Positions 8,952 to 17,410 of a stretch of DNA of 64,000 bases are shown piece by piece (the stretch's first letter is position 1; each line of letters opens with the position of its first letter). Source of the stretch: Thermohalobaculum sp039030915 (GTDB taxonomy: Bacteria; Pseudomonadota; Alphaproteobacteria; Rhodobacterales; Rhodobacteraceae); assembly GCA_039030915.1 (NCBI GenBank), contig JBCCDG010000003.1, positions 1 through 64,000 on the forward strand. The letters are read 5' to 3'. The position numbers and the translations under genes were made by a program. The notes beneath the pieces were generated by a model. The model had not been told where the DNA came from. It did no database searches and saw only the letters and a program-made list of their open reading frames with translations.

Positions 8952-9866
8952 ATGCCGCTTGCCATGAACCGCGAGGTCTTCATCACCTGCGCCCTTACGG
9001 GCAGCGGCGGCACGCAGGATCGCAGCCCCCATGTGCCCCGAAGCCCGGCCCAGATCGCGGAGGCCGCCATCGAGGCCGCGAAGGCCGGCGCGGCGGTGGT
9101 GCATGCCCATGTGCGCGATCCGGAGAGCGGGGCGCCCGCGCGCGACCTCGCGCTCTATCGCGAGGTGACGGACCGGATCCGCGAGGCCGGGACCGATGTC
9201 GTCCTCAACCTCACGGCGGGCATGGGCGGCGATCTCGTCTTCGGTCCGCCCTCCGATCCCCTCCCGCTCCGCGACGGCACCGACATGATCGGGGCGGAGG
9301 CACGCGTCGCGCATATCGCCGAATGCCGTCCCGAGATCTGCACGCTCGATTGCGGGACGATGAACTTCGCCGAGGCCGACTATGTGATGACGAACACCCC
9401 CGGCATGCTGCGGGCCATGGGCTCGGCCATGACGTCGCTCGGTGTGAAGCCCGAGATCGAGGCGTTCGACACCGGGCATCTCTGGCTCGCCAAACGGCTG
9501 GTGGAGGAAGGCGTGCTGGAGGGCCCTGCGCTGGTACAGCTCTGCCTGGGCGTGCCATGGGGCGCGCCGGACGATCTCAACACGCTGATGGCGATGGTCA
9601 ACAACGTCCCGGCGGACTGGCACTGGTCCGCCTTCGCCCTCGGCCGCCACCAGATGCCCTATGTGGCCGCGGCGGTGCTCGCGGGCGGGAACGTGCGCGT
9701 GGGGCTCGAGGACAACCTCTTCCTCGACAGGGGCGTGCTCGCCACCAACGCCCAGCTCGTCGACCGTGCCGTAGGCATCATCGAGCGCCTCGGCGCCCGC
9801 GTCATCGGTCCAGCCGACGTCCGCACCCGCCTCGGCCTCACCAAGCGCGCGCCGGTCACCGCGTGA
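8952..9866 (+). CDS. 3-dehydrocarnitine cleavage enzyme (BKACE family)
   Basis: 304-residue beta-keto acid cleavage enzyme. In carnitine catabolism the family converts 3-dehydrocarnitine plus acetyl-CoA to acetoacetate and betainyl-CoA (the CdhC role). Zn-binding HAHVRDPESG is near residues 51-60, and the N-terminal VFITCALTGSGG is the family signature. AGGAGG at 8940-8945 is six bases from the ATG at 8952; the upstream ATG at 8946 is too close to it. The adjacent carnitine dehydrogenase-thioesterase fusion argues for the carnitine substrate rather than 3-keto-5-aminohexanoate. The stop overlaps the next gene's GTG by four bases. Confidence 0.88.
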   Translation: MPLAMNREVFITCALTGSGGTQDRSPHVPRSPAQIAEAAIEAAKAGAAVVHAHVRDPESGAPARDLALYREVTDRIREAGTDVVLNLTAGMGGDLVFGPPSDPLPLRDGTDMIGAEARVAHIAECRPEICTLDCGTMNFAEADYVMTNTPGMLRAMGSAMTSLGVKPEIEAFDTGHLWLAKRLVEEGVLEGPALVQLCLGVPWGAPDDLNTLMAMVNNVPADWHWSAFALGRHQMPYVAAAVLAGGNVRVGLEDNLFLDRGVLATNAQLVDRAVGIIERLGARVIGPADVRTRLGLTKRAPVTA

Positions 9867-10633
9867 GCCTGAAGGGCGCGCGCGTCGTCGTTACGGGCGG
9901 TGCTGCCGGCATCGGGCTCGCGATGGCGCGCGCCTCTCGCGACGCAGGGGCGCATGTGGCGGTCTGCGATGCGGATGGCGCCGCGATGAGCGCCGTCGAC
10001 GGCGAAGGCGGCGTCATTGCCCGCGTGGCCGACGTCACTGACGAGGCCGCCATGACGGGCTTCTTCGACGCGGTGGCAATCGCGCTCGGCGGCATAGACG
10101 TCATGTGCGCCAATGCCGGGACGGGCGGGCCTGCGGGACCGATCGAGACCCTGGGGCTCGCGGATTGGCGCGCCTGTCTCTCGGCAAACCTCGATGGCGC
10201 CTTCCTCGCCTGCCGCTGGGCCGCGGCGCGCATGAAGGCGCAGCGCTCGGGGCTCATCCTGCTCACCAGCAGTACCGCGGGCCAGCACGGCTATCCGGGC
10301 CGCTCACCCTATGCGACGGCGAAATGGGGCGTCATCGGGCTAATGAAGACGCTCGCGATGGAACTCGGACCGCATGGCGTGCGCGTGAACGCGCTCTGCC
10401 CCGGCGCGGTCGAGGGCCCGCGCATGGACAGGGTGATCGCCATGGAGGCCGCGGCGAAGGGCCTCTCCGAAGCGCAGACGCGGGCGCTCTACGTCCGCGG
10501 CGTGTCGCTCCGCTCCTGGGTGACGGCGGAGGACGTTGCGGCGACGGCGCTCTGGCTCGCCTCGCCCGCAGCCGCGCGTATCTCGGGCCAGGCGATCGCC
10601 ATCGACGGGCACACGGAAACGCTGGCGCCCTGA
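9863..10633 (+). CDS. SDR family NAD(P)-dependent oxidoreductase
   Basis: 256-residue classical short-chain dehydrogenase with a Rossmann nucleotide site TGGAAGIG near residues 10-17, CANAGTGG, catalytic serine in LLTSSTAG and YATAK. The GTG start overlaps the preceding TGA (GTGA), indicating translational coupling. It lies inside the carnitine operon but has no assigned step in the dehydrogenase-cleavage-thioesterase route, since carnitine oxidation is covered by the downstream fusion. Possible roles are 3-hydroxybutyrate-like or other hydroxy-acid oxidation, or handling of the D-isomer; none is shown by sequence. Confidence 0.85.
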   Translation: MSLKGARVVVTGGAAGIGLAMARASRDAGAHVAVCDADGAAMSAVDGEGGVIARVADVTDEAAMTGFFDAVAIALGGIDVMCANAGTGGPAGPIETLGLADWRACLSANLDGAFLACRWAAARMKAQRSGLILLTSSTAGQHGYPGRSPYATAKWGVIGLMKTLAMELGPHGVRVNALCPGAVEGPRMDRVIAMEAAAKGLSEAQTRALYVRGVSLRSWVTAEDVAATALWLASPAAARISGQAIAIDGHTETLAP

Positions 10634-10656
10634 GCGCCTCGCGAAAGGAGAGCGGC

Positions 10657-12099
10657 ATGAAGGCGGCGATCATCGGCGGCGGCGTCATCGGCGGCGGCTG
10701 GGCCGCGCGGTTCCTGCTCAATGGCTGGGACGTGGCGGTGGCGGACCCGGACCCGGAGACGGAGCGCAAGATCGGGGAGGTGCTGGCCGGCGCCCGCCAT
10801 GCGCTGCCGATGCTCTATGACCGCGCCCTGCCCGCCGAGGGGCGCCTCGGCTTCGCCGGAAGCATCGCGGAGGCTGTCGAGGGCGCGGACTGGGTGCAGG
10901 AGAGCGTGCCCGAGCGGCTCGATCTCAAGCACCGCGTGATCGCGGAGATCGAGGCGGCGGCCGGGGACGCCACGCCCATCGGCTCCTCCACCTCCGGCTT
11001 CAAGCCCACGCAGCTTCGGGAGAATGCCGCGCATCCCGGCCGGATCTTCGTCGCCCATCCCTTCAACCCGGTCTATCTCCTGCCGCTCGTCGAGGTGGTG
11101 CCGGGCCCAGGAGCCGACGCCGCGGTGATCGATGCGGCGGAGGCCATGCTCCGCAGCCTTGGCATGGCGCCGCTCCGCGTCCGCGCGGAGATCGACGCGC
11201 ATATCGCCGACCGGTTCCTTGAGGCGGTGTGGCGCGAGGCGCTGTGGCTGGTGAAGGACGGGGTGGCCACGACCGAGGAGATCGACGACGCCATCCGCCT
11301 CGGCTTTGGCCTCCGCTGGGCGCAGATGGGTCTTTTCGAGACCTATCGCGTGGCGGGCGGCGAGGCGGGGATGAGGCATTTCATCGCCCAGTTCGGCCCC
11401 GCGCTGCAATGGCCCTGGACGAAGCTCATGGACGTCCCGGAGCTGACGGACGATCTTGCCGATACGATCGCCACGCAGTCGGACGCGCAGTCGGGCCACC
11501 TGTCGATCCGGGAGCTGGAGCGCCTGCGGGACGACAACCTCGTCGCGATCCTGCGCGCGCTGAGGGCCCGCGGGAGCGCCGCGGGCCGCATCATCGCCGC
11601 GCATGAGGCGTCTCTACCCCAGCCGGGCATGGCAGAGGGTGCAGATGACGGCGCGATGGAGACGATAAGGCGCACGGTGCCCATCGACTGGACCGATGTG
11701 AACGGCCACATGAACGAGAGCCGGTATGGCCAGGTCTTCTCGGACGCCTCGGAGGTCGTGATGGCCGCGGTCGGCGCCGATGCGGCCTATGTCGAGGCAG
11801 GCCTCAGCTACTTCACCGTGGATGTGCGCATCCGGTTCCTTGCGGAGCTTTTGGCCGGCGAGACGATCCGGGTGACGAGCCAGGTGCTGGAGGGTGGGGG
11901 CAAGAAGCTCCGCCTCTTCCATCGCGTCTTCAAGGCGGACGGGACGGAAGCGGCGACAGGCGAGCAGCTCCTTCTCCATGTGAGCCTCGAGACGCGGCGG
12001 ACTTGCCCGCCCGGTGACGAGGTTGCGCGCCGGGTGGACGCGCTCGTCGCCGCCCATGCCCGGCTCCCTCGCCCGGAGCGGGCCGTCCTCCTCCCCTGA
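10657..12099 (+). CDS. lcdH: L-carnitine dehydrogenase fused to betainyl-CoA thioesterase
   Basis: 480 residues in two parts. Residues 1-320 are a 3-hydroxyacyl-CoA-dehydrogenase-like NAD enzyme with AAIIGGGVIGGGWAARF at 3-19, HPFNPVYLLPLVEVVPG, and GFGLRWAQMG, typical of carnitine 3-dehydrogenase. From about 330 there is a hotdog-fold 4HBT thioesterase (VPIDWTDVNGHMNESRYG). The first oxidises carnitine to 3-dehydrocarnitine and the second hydrolyses betainyl-CoA to glycine betaine. The same fusion is known from rhizobial carnitine dehydrogenases, whereas Pseudomonas has two genes (cdhA, cdhB). AAAGGAG precedes the ATG. It closes the operon. Confidence 0.9.
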   Translation: MKAAIIGGGVIGGGWAARFLLNGWDVAVADPDPETERKIGEVLAGARHALPMLYDRALPAEGRLGFAGSIAEAVEGADWVQESVPERLDLKHRVIAEIEAAAGDATPIGSSTSGFKPTQLRENAAHPGRIFVAHPFNPVYLLPLVEVVPGPGADAAVIDAAEAMLRSLGMAPLRVRAEIDAHIADRFLEAVWREALWLVKDGVATTEEIDDAIRLGFGLRWAQMGLFETYRVAGGEAGMRHFIAQFGPALQWPWTKLMDVPELTDDLADTIATQSDAQSGHLSIRELERLRDDNLVAILRALRARGSAAGRIIAAHEASLPQPGMAEGADDGAMETIRRTVPIDWTDVNGHMNESRYGQVFSDASEVVMAAVGADAAYVEAGLSYFTVDVRIRFLAELLAGETIRVTSQVLEGGGKKLRLFHRVFKADGTEAATGEQLLLHVSLETRRTCPPGDEVARRVDALVAAHARLPRPERAVLLP

Positions 12100-12101
12100 T
12101 G

Positions 12102-12117
12102 CCCGGCCCGGGCCGGG
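12102..12117 (+). terminator. Short GC hairpin after the carnitine operon
   Basis: CCCGGC-CCGG-GCCGGG forms a 6-bp GC stem starting two bases after the stop codon. No T-run follows, so this is a weak terminator candidate. Confidence 0.35.
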
Positions 12118-12330
12118 TGGGACGATGCGGCAAGGCCTCGGATCGAGATGGAGGAACGGAAGGGGTGTCGAGCCGCGGTGTGCCGGGCCGTGTCATCGAA
12201 ATCCAAACCGCAGGTCCGAGGCGCTTCGCCGACCCTTGCCCGTCGCGCTGCGGAGGGCGATGACGGCGGTGGCGCGCAGTCTCAACGTCTCGGCAAGCCC
12301 GGCGTCGACGGTTTGCAGGAAAGTGGAGCG

Positions 12331-13359
12331 ATGACAGCGGGGAGGAGCGAGACGGACACGACGAGAGGCGAAGCGCGCCGGGTGCTCGTCCTCGGTGCAA
12401 CCGGCTCCATCGGCCAGGCCGCCACCGCAGCGCTCGTCGCCCGGGGCCATCGGGTCGTCTGCCTCGTGCGGCCGCGCGCGGGCCCCGGCGGACGGCACGA
12501 TCCGGCGGCCATCGCCCGCCTGCTCCCGGGTGCCGAGCTGCGCTTCGGCGAGGCGACCGACCCCGGATCGCTCACGCAAGACGGCCTTGCGGGGGAGCGC
12601 TTCGACGCCCTCGTCTCCTGCCTCGCCTCGCGGAGCGGCGCACCGACCGACGCCTGGGCAGTGGACCATGACGCCCATCTCGCGGCGCTCGATGCCGCCC
12701 GCACAGCCGGGGTTGGCCATATGGTGCTGCTCTCGGCGATCTGCGTGCAGAAGCCGCAGCTCGCCTTCCAGCACGCCAAGCGCGCCTTCGAGGAGGCGCT
12801 CATCGCCTCAGGCCTCACCTACTCGATCGTGCGCCCCACGGCCTATTTCAAATCGCTCTCCGGCCAGGTCGAGCGGGTACAGCGCGGCAAGCCGTTCCTC
12901 GTCTTCGGCGATGGTCGGCTGACGGCCTGCAAGCCGATCTCCGACGCCGATCTCGGGGATTTCATCGCCGGCTGCCTCGACCGGGCCGAGCGGCAGAACC
13001 GGATCCTGCCCATAGGGGGGCCGGGCCCTGCGATCACCCCGATCGATCAGGCGCAGATGCTCTTCCGCCTCCTCGGCCGCAAACCACGCATCCGCCATGT
13101 ACCCGTTGGCCTTCTGGACGCCATCGTGACCACGCTCTCCATGCTCGGCCGCCTCTCGCCACGCCTCGCCGCGAAGGCCGAGCTTGCGCGGATCGGGCGA
13201 TACTATGCCACTGAATCGATGCTGGCGCTCGATCCCGCCACCGGGCGATACAGCGCCGAGGCCACGCCAGAATGGGGAACAGAGACACTCGAAGCCTATC
13301 AGGCCGCGCTCCTGCGCGGAGAGAAGACGCTCGAGCGCGGCGACCACGCGGTGTTCTGA
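12331..13359 (+). CDS. bciA: Divinyl chlorophyllide a 8-vinyl-reductase (BciA type)
   Basis: 342-residue atypical short-chain dehydrogenase with NADPH-site VLVLGATGSIGQA near residues 19-31. The set VSCLASRSGAPTDAWAVD, SAICVQKPQLAFQHAK, YSIVRPTAYFKSLSGQ and LVFGDGRLTACKPIS is characteristic of BciA. It reduces the 8-vinyl group of divinyl (proto)chlorophyllide in bacteriochlorophyll synthesis. This implies a phototrophic or formerly phototrophic host, although no other photosynthesis gene lies in the window. GGAG sits shortly before the ATG at 12331; the frame is open upstream to 12148 without family similarity. An NmrA/complex-I-assembly-like relative is the alternative, but the motifs favour BciA. 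Confidence 0.82.
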   Translation: MTAGRSETDTTRGEARRVLVLGATGSIGQAATAALVARGHRVVCLVRPRAGPGGRHDPAAIARLLPGAELRFGEATDPGSLTQDGLAGERFDALVSCLASRSGAPTDAWAVDHDAHLAALDAARTAGVGHMVLLSAICVQKPQLAFQHAKRAFEEALIASGLTYSIVRPTAYFKSLSGQVERVQRGKPFLVFGDGRLTACKPISDADLGDFIAGCLDRAERQNRILPIGGPGPAITPIDQAQMLFRLLGRKPRIRHVPVGLLDAIVTTLSMLGRLSPRLAAKAELARIGRYYATESMLALDPATGRYSAEATPEWGTETLEAYQAALLRGEKTLERGDHAVF

Positions 13360-13679
13360 ACCGGCCCGGAACGGCACGGCTGCACCGATCGTTGCGAGCA
13401 AACCTGGGGCGTCATACCGTTGCGCCGCTCGCGAAGCCGTCGGGTGCGCGCGTACCGTGCCCAAGACCTCTGTCCCGGCGCAGTTCAACCGTCAGGCCGC
13501 CGGGCCTACTGCGCCTTTCACAAGTGGGGTTGGCAGCGGGAGGGCGCCTGCGGCAACCGCGTGCCAGTATCGCGCATGTCGGTGAGCGAACGCCGAGACG
13601 CGGGAGAGGCGGTGGACTGGTCTGCCGGTGATGCGGACATGACGCCCATTCCCACGCTGCTGGCCCCGCCTCGGCGCCG
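13360..13679. other. Intergenic, 320 bases, nothing recognised
   Basis: Lies between the convergent ends of bciA and the Fur-family gene. It has short open frames on both strands (for example one ending near 13710) without recognisable domains or ribosome sites. No clear terminator hairpin with a T-run was seen. Confidence 0.5.
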
Positions 13680-14123
13680 TCAGTCCGAGCGGTGTCGCTT
13701 GCGGCAGTAAAGTTCAAGACGGTGCGAGACGACCTCGTAGCCGTGTCGCCGGGCGATCTCCTTTTGCAGACGTTCGATCTCGGGGCTCGTGAATTCGATC
13801 ACCTCGCGGCTGTCGAGGTCGATGATGTGGTCGTGATGCGGCGCGTCCGCCGTCTCGAACCTTGCCGGCGCACCCTCAAAGGCGTGGCGCTGCACCACAC
13901 CCTTCGTCTCCAGCACCGAGAGCGTGCGGTAGACGGTGGCCAGCGAAACCGTATCGTCCGCCTCCTGCGCCCGGCGATGGAGCTCGTTCGCGTCCGGATG
14001 ATCGGCGGCCTCCGACAGGACCTGAAGGATCGCCCGGCGCTGGCGGGTCAGGCGCACCCCTTCCGAGCGCAACGCCTCCTCCATCGCGCTGGCCTCACCG
14101 TCTTCTTCCTCATTATCCGTCAT
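13680..14123 (-). CDS. Fur family metal-responsive regulator (Fur/Mur type)
   Basis: 147 residues, full length. The winged helix contains LTRQRRAILQVL and the recognition helix VSLATVYRTLSVLETKGVV. The dimerisation domain carries the metal motif HHDHIIDLDSREVIEF. The C-terminal CxxC zinc pairs of many Fur proteins are missing (one cysteine, LYCRKRH), as is usual for the alphaproteobacterial Fur/Mur branch. It is divergent from sitABCD, and the same 17-bp box lies upstream of both, which fits a manganese-responsive Mur that represses the Mn transporter and possibly itself. Metal specificity is inferred from context. Confidence 0.88.
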   Translation of the reverse strand: MTDNEEEDGEASAMEEALRSEGVRLTRQRRAILQVLSEAADHPDANELHRRAQEADDTVSLATVYRTLSVLETKGVVQRHAFEGAPARFETADAPHHDHIIDLDSREVIEFTSPEIERLQKEIARRHGYEVVSHRLELYCRKRHRSD

Positions 14124-14140
14124 ATGCGAAAGCTAGCCAG

Positions 14141-14157
14141 TTGCGACGCATTTGCAA
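14141..14157. promoter_or_regulatory. Fur/Mur-type box upstream of the regulator gene
   Basis: TTGCGACGCATTTGCAA lies 18 bases upstream of the Fur-family start codon. It is an interrupted palindrome (TTGC-N9-GCAA) sharing TTGCGA-N5-TTGCAA exactly with the box before sitA. It resembles described alphaproteobacterial Mur-responsive sites, which are TTGC/GCAA-flanked. Confidence 0.6.
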
Positions 14158-14283
14158 GAGCGCCACCTCTCGATGGGTCACGGGCCACGACGCAAAGGCC
14201 GGAGATCACGCCCGACACTGCGACAACCGTGCCCGACCCGGCCCTTGACTTGTCGGCAACCACAGCCACATCCTCAGATGCAG

Positions 14284-14300
14284 TTGCGAATGAGTTGCAA
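14284..14300. promoter_or_regulatory. Fur/Mur-type box upstream of sitA
   Basis: TTGCGAATGAGTTGCAA, about 55 bases before the sitA start, has the same TTGCGA-N5-TTGCAA pattern as the box at 14141. Two matching palindromes in one divergent promoter strongly suggest the operator of the adjacent Fur-family protein. TTGACT at 14245-14250 upstream could be a -35 element, but no convincing -10 follows. Confidence 0.6.
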
Positions 14301-14355
14301 TACAAACCCTCAAAGAGGCACCGTGACGTGCCGAGCGATCAGGCCGGAGACGACC

Positions 14356-15315
14356 GTGACGACACGCAGGACCTTTCTTGCCGCCAGCCTGGCGAGCGGA
14401 CTAGCCGCCACCCTTCCCCAGCGCCTTGCCGCTGCCGATCCGCTAAGCGTGGTCGCCACGACCGGCATGATCGCAGACGCTGCGCGCCGGATCGGCGGCG
14501 ATCTGGTCACCGTCTCGGCGCTCATGGGCCCCGGTGTCGATCCGCACGCCTTTCGGCAGACGCGCTCGGACGTACTGGCGATGACGCGCGCCGATCTCGT
14601 CCTCTGGCACGGCCTCTATCTCGAGGCGCAGATGGAGGACTTCCTGATCGAGCTCGGCAAGCGACGCAGCGTTGTCGCCGTCGCGGAAGGACTGCCGCGG
14701 GACCGGCTGATCGGGCATGACGACTATGCCGACAGGCGCGATCCCCACGTGTGGATGGACCCGGCGCTCTGGGCACTCGTTCTCGAGCGGATCCGTGCAG
14801 CGCTGACAGAGACGGCGCCCGAGCATGCAGATGCCTTCGCGGATGCCGCTGCCGGCTATACTCAAGAGGTGCTCGCGCTCCTCGACTATACTCGGGAGAC
14901 GCTCGCCACGGTGCCGAAGGCGAAGCGCGTGCTCCTCACCGCGCACGATGCCTTCAACTATTTCGGCACGGCCTATGGCTTCGATGTCGTCGGCATCCAG
15001 GGCATCTCGACCGAGAGCGAAGCCGGCCTCGCCCGGATTGAAGAGCTCGTGGGCCTCCTGGTCGAACGCGACATCCGCGCCGTCTTCGTCGAGAGTTCCG
15101 TCTCCGACCGCAACGTCCGCGCGCTCATCGAAGGGGCGGCGGCCCGCGGTCACGAGGTCGCGATCGGCGGCGAGCTCTTCTCCGACGCCATGGGCGCTGC
15201 CGGAACCTACGAAGGCACCTATATCGGCATGATCGACCACAACGCCACCACCATCGCCCGCGCTCTCGGCGGCCGCGCTCCCGAGCGCGGCATGGCCGGG
15301 CGATTGTCGCTTTGA
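14356..15315 (+). CDS. sitA: Mn/Fe ABC transporter substrate-binding protein
   Basis: 319 residues, cluster A-I metal-binding protein. The N-terminus TTRRTFLAASLASGLAA has a twin-arginine-like motif and hydrophobic core, so it is probably exported to the periplasm. Expected metal ligands are the histidines of VDPHAFRQ and DPHVWMDP, the glutamate of VESSVSDRN and the aspartate of MIDHN. GTG start at 14356 with GGAG six bases ahead; the frame runs further upstream without signal-like sequence. It heads a four-gene operon. There is no His-rich loop as in ZnuA, which with the Fur/Mur box favours manganese (or iron) over zinc. Confidence 0.88.
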   Translation: MTTRRTFLAASLASGLAATLPQRLAAADPLSVVATTGMIADAARRIGGDLVTVSALMGPGVDPHAFRQTRSDVLAMTRADLVLWHGLYLEAQMEDFLIELGKRRSVVAVAEGLPRDRLIGHDDYADRRDPHVWMDPALWALVLERIRAALTETAPEHADAFADAAAGYTQEVLALLDYTRETLATVPKAKRVLLTAHDAFNYFGTAYGFDVVGIQGISTESEAGLARIEELVGLLVERDIRAVFVESSVSDRNVRALIEGAAARGHEVAIGGELFSDAMGAAGTYEGTYIGMIDHNATTIARALGGRAPERGMAGRLSL

Positions 15316-15341
15316 ACCCGCGGCACCCGCGAAGGAGACCC

Positions 15342-16184
15342 ATGACCCCCGCCCAGATCGCCCTCGCCGCCAGGGACGGCAACCGGATCGGCCCTGCGGG
15401 CACCGGCGCAGACGCTCCGGCGACCGCCGTTGCTGCGAGCCCACTCGCAATCCGCGGACTGACCGCGTCCTATGGCGACAAGCCGGCGGTCTTCTCGGTG
15501 GACGCAACCTTCCCGCCGGCGGCGATGAGCGCCATCGTCGGCCCCAACGGTGCCGGCAAATCGACGCTCCTCAAGGCCGCCCTCGGCATCGTGGCGCGCA
15601 CTTCCGGAACGGTTACGGTCTTTGGCCGGCCGCTCGAGGATGCCCGCGCGCGCATCGCCTATGTGCCCCAGCGCGCCAGCGTCGATTGGGATTTCCCGAC
15701 CCGCGTGATCGATGTCGTGATGATGGGCCTCTACCGCGAGCTCGGCCTCCTCGGCCGGCGCACTGCGCGCCACCGCGCGCATGCCACCGACTGCCTCGCC
15801 CGCGTCGGCATGGCGGATTTCGCGGCGCGCCAGATTGGCCAGCTCTCGGGCGGGCAGCAGCAGCGCGTCTTCCTCGCCCGCGCGCTCGCGCAGGGGGCCG
15901 AACTGTACCTTCTCGACGAACCCTTCGCGGGCGTTGACGCCGCGACGGAGCGCGCGATCATCGCCGTGCTCAAGGAGCTGCGCGCCGAGGGCCGCGCCGT
16001 CGTCGCCGTGCATCACGATCTCTCGACGCTGGCTGACTATTTCGACCATGCGCTCTTCGTGAATGTCCGCCCCGTGGCCGAGGGGCCGGTGGCGGAGACG
16101 CTGACCGAGGATGTGTTGCAGGCGACCTATGGCGGCCGCCTCGCCACTGCGCATATCGACCAGCTCACCCTCGCGCGCGGCTGA
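15342..16184 (+). CDS. sitB: Mn/Fe ABC transporter ATP-binding protein
   Basis: 280-residue cytoplasmic ATPase. Walker A GPNGAGKST, signature LSGGQQQR and Walker B LYLLDEPFAG are all present, and the switch histidine is in VAVHHDLST. The N-terminal 35 residues before the first beta strand are low-complexity. GAAGGAG precedes the ATG at 15342; a TTG at 15312 is in frame but overlaps the end of sitA. Second gene of the operon; it powers the two downstream permeases. Confidence 0.9.
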   Translation: MTPAQIALAARDGNRIGPAGTGADAPATAVAASPLAIRGLTASYGDKPAVFSVDATFPPAAMSAIVGPNGAGKSTLLKAALGIVARTSGTVTVFGRPLEDARARIAYVPQRASVDWDFPTRVIDVVMMGLYRELGLLGRRTARHRAHATDCLARVGMADFAARQIGQLSGGQQQRVFLARALAQGAELYLLDEPFAGVDAATERAIIAVLKELRAEGRAVVAVHHDLSTLADYFDHALFVNVRPVAEGPVAETLTEDVLQATYGGRLATAHIDQLTLARG

Positions 16185-16195
16185 GGCGGGAGGCG

Positions 16196-17410
16196 ATGGA
16201 GACCTTTCTTGCGGCGCTGACGCTCCAGGCAGGCTACAATGCCGCCCTCGTCGCTATCGGGTCCGCGCTGCTGGGGCTCGCCGCAGGGACGGGTGGGACC
16301 TTCCTCTTTCTGCGCAAGCGCGCCCTCGTCTCCGACGCGGTGGCGCATGCGACGCTGCCCGGCATCTGCCTCGCCTTCATCGCCATGACCGCCCTCGGGG
16401 GGGACGGGCGGAGCCTGCCGGGCCTCCTCGCAGGATCCGCCGTCACGGCCGTGCTCGGGCTCTTCGCCGTGCAGTGGATCGTCGGCCGCACGCGGCTGGC
16501 GGAGGATACGGCCATCGGCGCCGTCCTCTCCGTCTTCTTCGGCGTCGGCGTCGTGCTCCTGACCGTGATCCAGAACCTCGACGCAGGCCGGCAGGCGGGG
16601 CTCGAAGGCTTCCTGCTGGGTGCTACGGCCGGCATGCTCTTCGAAGACGCGGTGATCGTAGCCACAGGCGGCGCGCTCGTCGCGGGCCTTGCCCTCCTCC
16701 TCCACCGCCCAATGATCATCGTGGCGTTCGACGCAGACTATGCGGCAGCAAGCGGCATCAACGTCCGGCACATGGACCTCGCGATGATGGGCCTCGTCAC
16801 GGCGGTGACGGTCGTGGGCCTCAAGATCGTCGGCCTGGTCCTCGTCGTCGCCCTCCTCATCATCCCGCCCGTCACCGCGCGGTTCTGGACGGAGCGGGCG
16901 AGCATGGTGGCCCCTATCGCGGGCGCGATCGGCGGGCTCTCGGGCTATCTGGGTGCCGCGCTTTCGGCCTCCGCGCCGGCGCTGCCAACGGGACCGGTCA
17001 TCGTGCTGGTGGCGACCGCGCTCTTCCTCGCCTCGCTCTTTCTCGCACCCGCGCGCGGCGTCCTCTCCCGCCTCGTCGCGCATCGCCGCTTCGAGGCGCG
17101 GGTCCATCGACGCCAAGGGCTCCTCTCCCTTTCCCGCGCCGAGCCGATCCATGACCGCTTCACGCTCGCCGTCCTCCGCCGCGAGGGTCTGATCCGTCCC
17201 GATGGCGAGCCGACCGAGCGGGGCCGCGAGGAAGCCGGACGCGCCCGGCATGACGAGCAGCGCTGGGAGGTCATCCGCCGCCAGCACCAGCACACCGCGC
17301 AGTCCGAGCGCTATGACGGGCTCACGCCCATCGACGAGGTGCTCACACCCGACGAAATCGCGGCCATCGACACGGAGCTTCGCGGCGCGCCGTTGGCAGG
17401 GGGCGCCTGA
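16196..17410 (+). CDS. sitC: Mn/Fe ABC transporter permease with C-terminal cytoplasmic extension
   Basis: 404 residues. The first 285 or so form an ABC-3 family permease with about eight membrane helices (for example LVSDAVAHATLPGICLAF, the family signature). Then comes a roughly 115-residue hydrophilic tail, rich in Arg and acidic residues and ending ...LTPDEIAAIDTELRG, absent from the partner permease (309 residues). The middle of the tail (IHDRFTLAVLRREGLIRPDG) resembles a winged-helix/DtxR-like segment, an arrangement known in some alphaproteobacterial Mn permeases. Its stop overlaps the sitD ATG (TGATG). Confidence 0.87.
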   Translation: METFLAALTLQAGYNAALVAIGSALLGLAAGTGGTFLFLRKRALVSDAVAHATLPGICLAFIAMTALGGDGRSLPGLLAGSAVTAVLGLFAVQWIVGRTRLAEDTAIGAVLSVFFGVGVVLLTVIQNLDAGRQAGLEGFLLGATAGMLFEDAVIVATGGALVAGLALLLHRPMIIVAFDADYAAASGINVRHMDLAMMGLVTAVTVVGLKIVGLVLVVALLIIPPVTARFWTERASMVAPIAGAIGGLSGYLGAALSASAPALPTGPVIVLVATALFLASLFLAPARGVLSRLVAHRRFEARVHRRQGLLSLSRAEPIHDRFTLAVLRREGLIRPDGEPTERGREEAGRARHDEQRWEVIRRQHQHTAQSERYDGLTPIDEVLTPDEIAAIDTELRGAPLAGGA

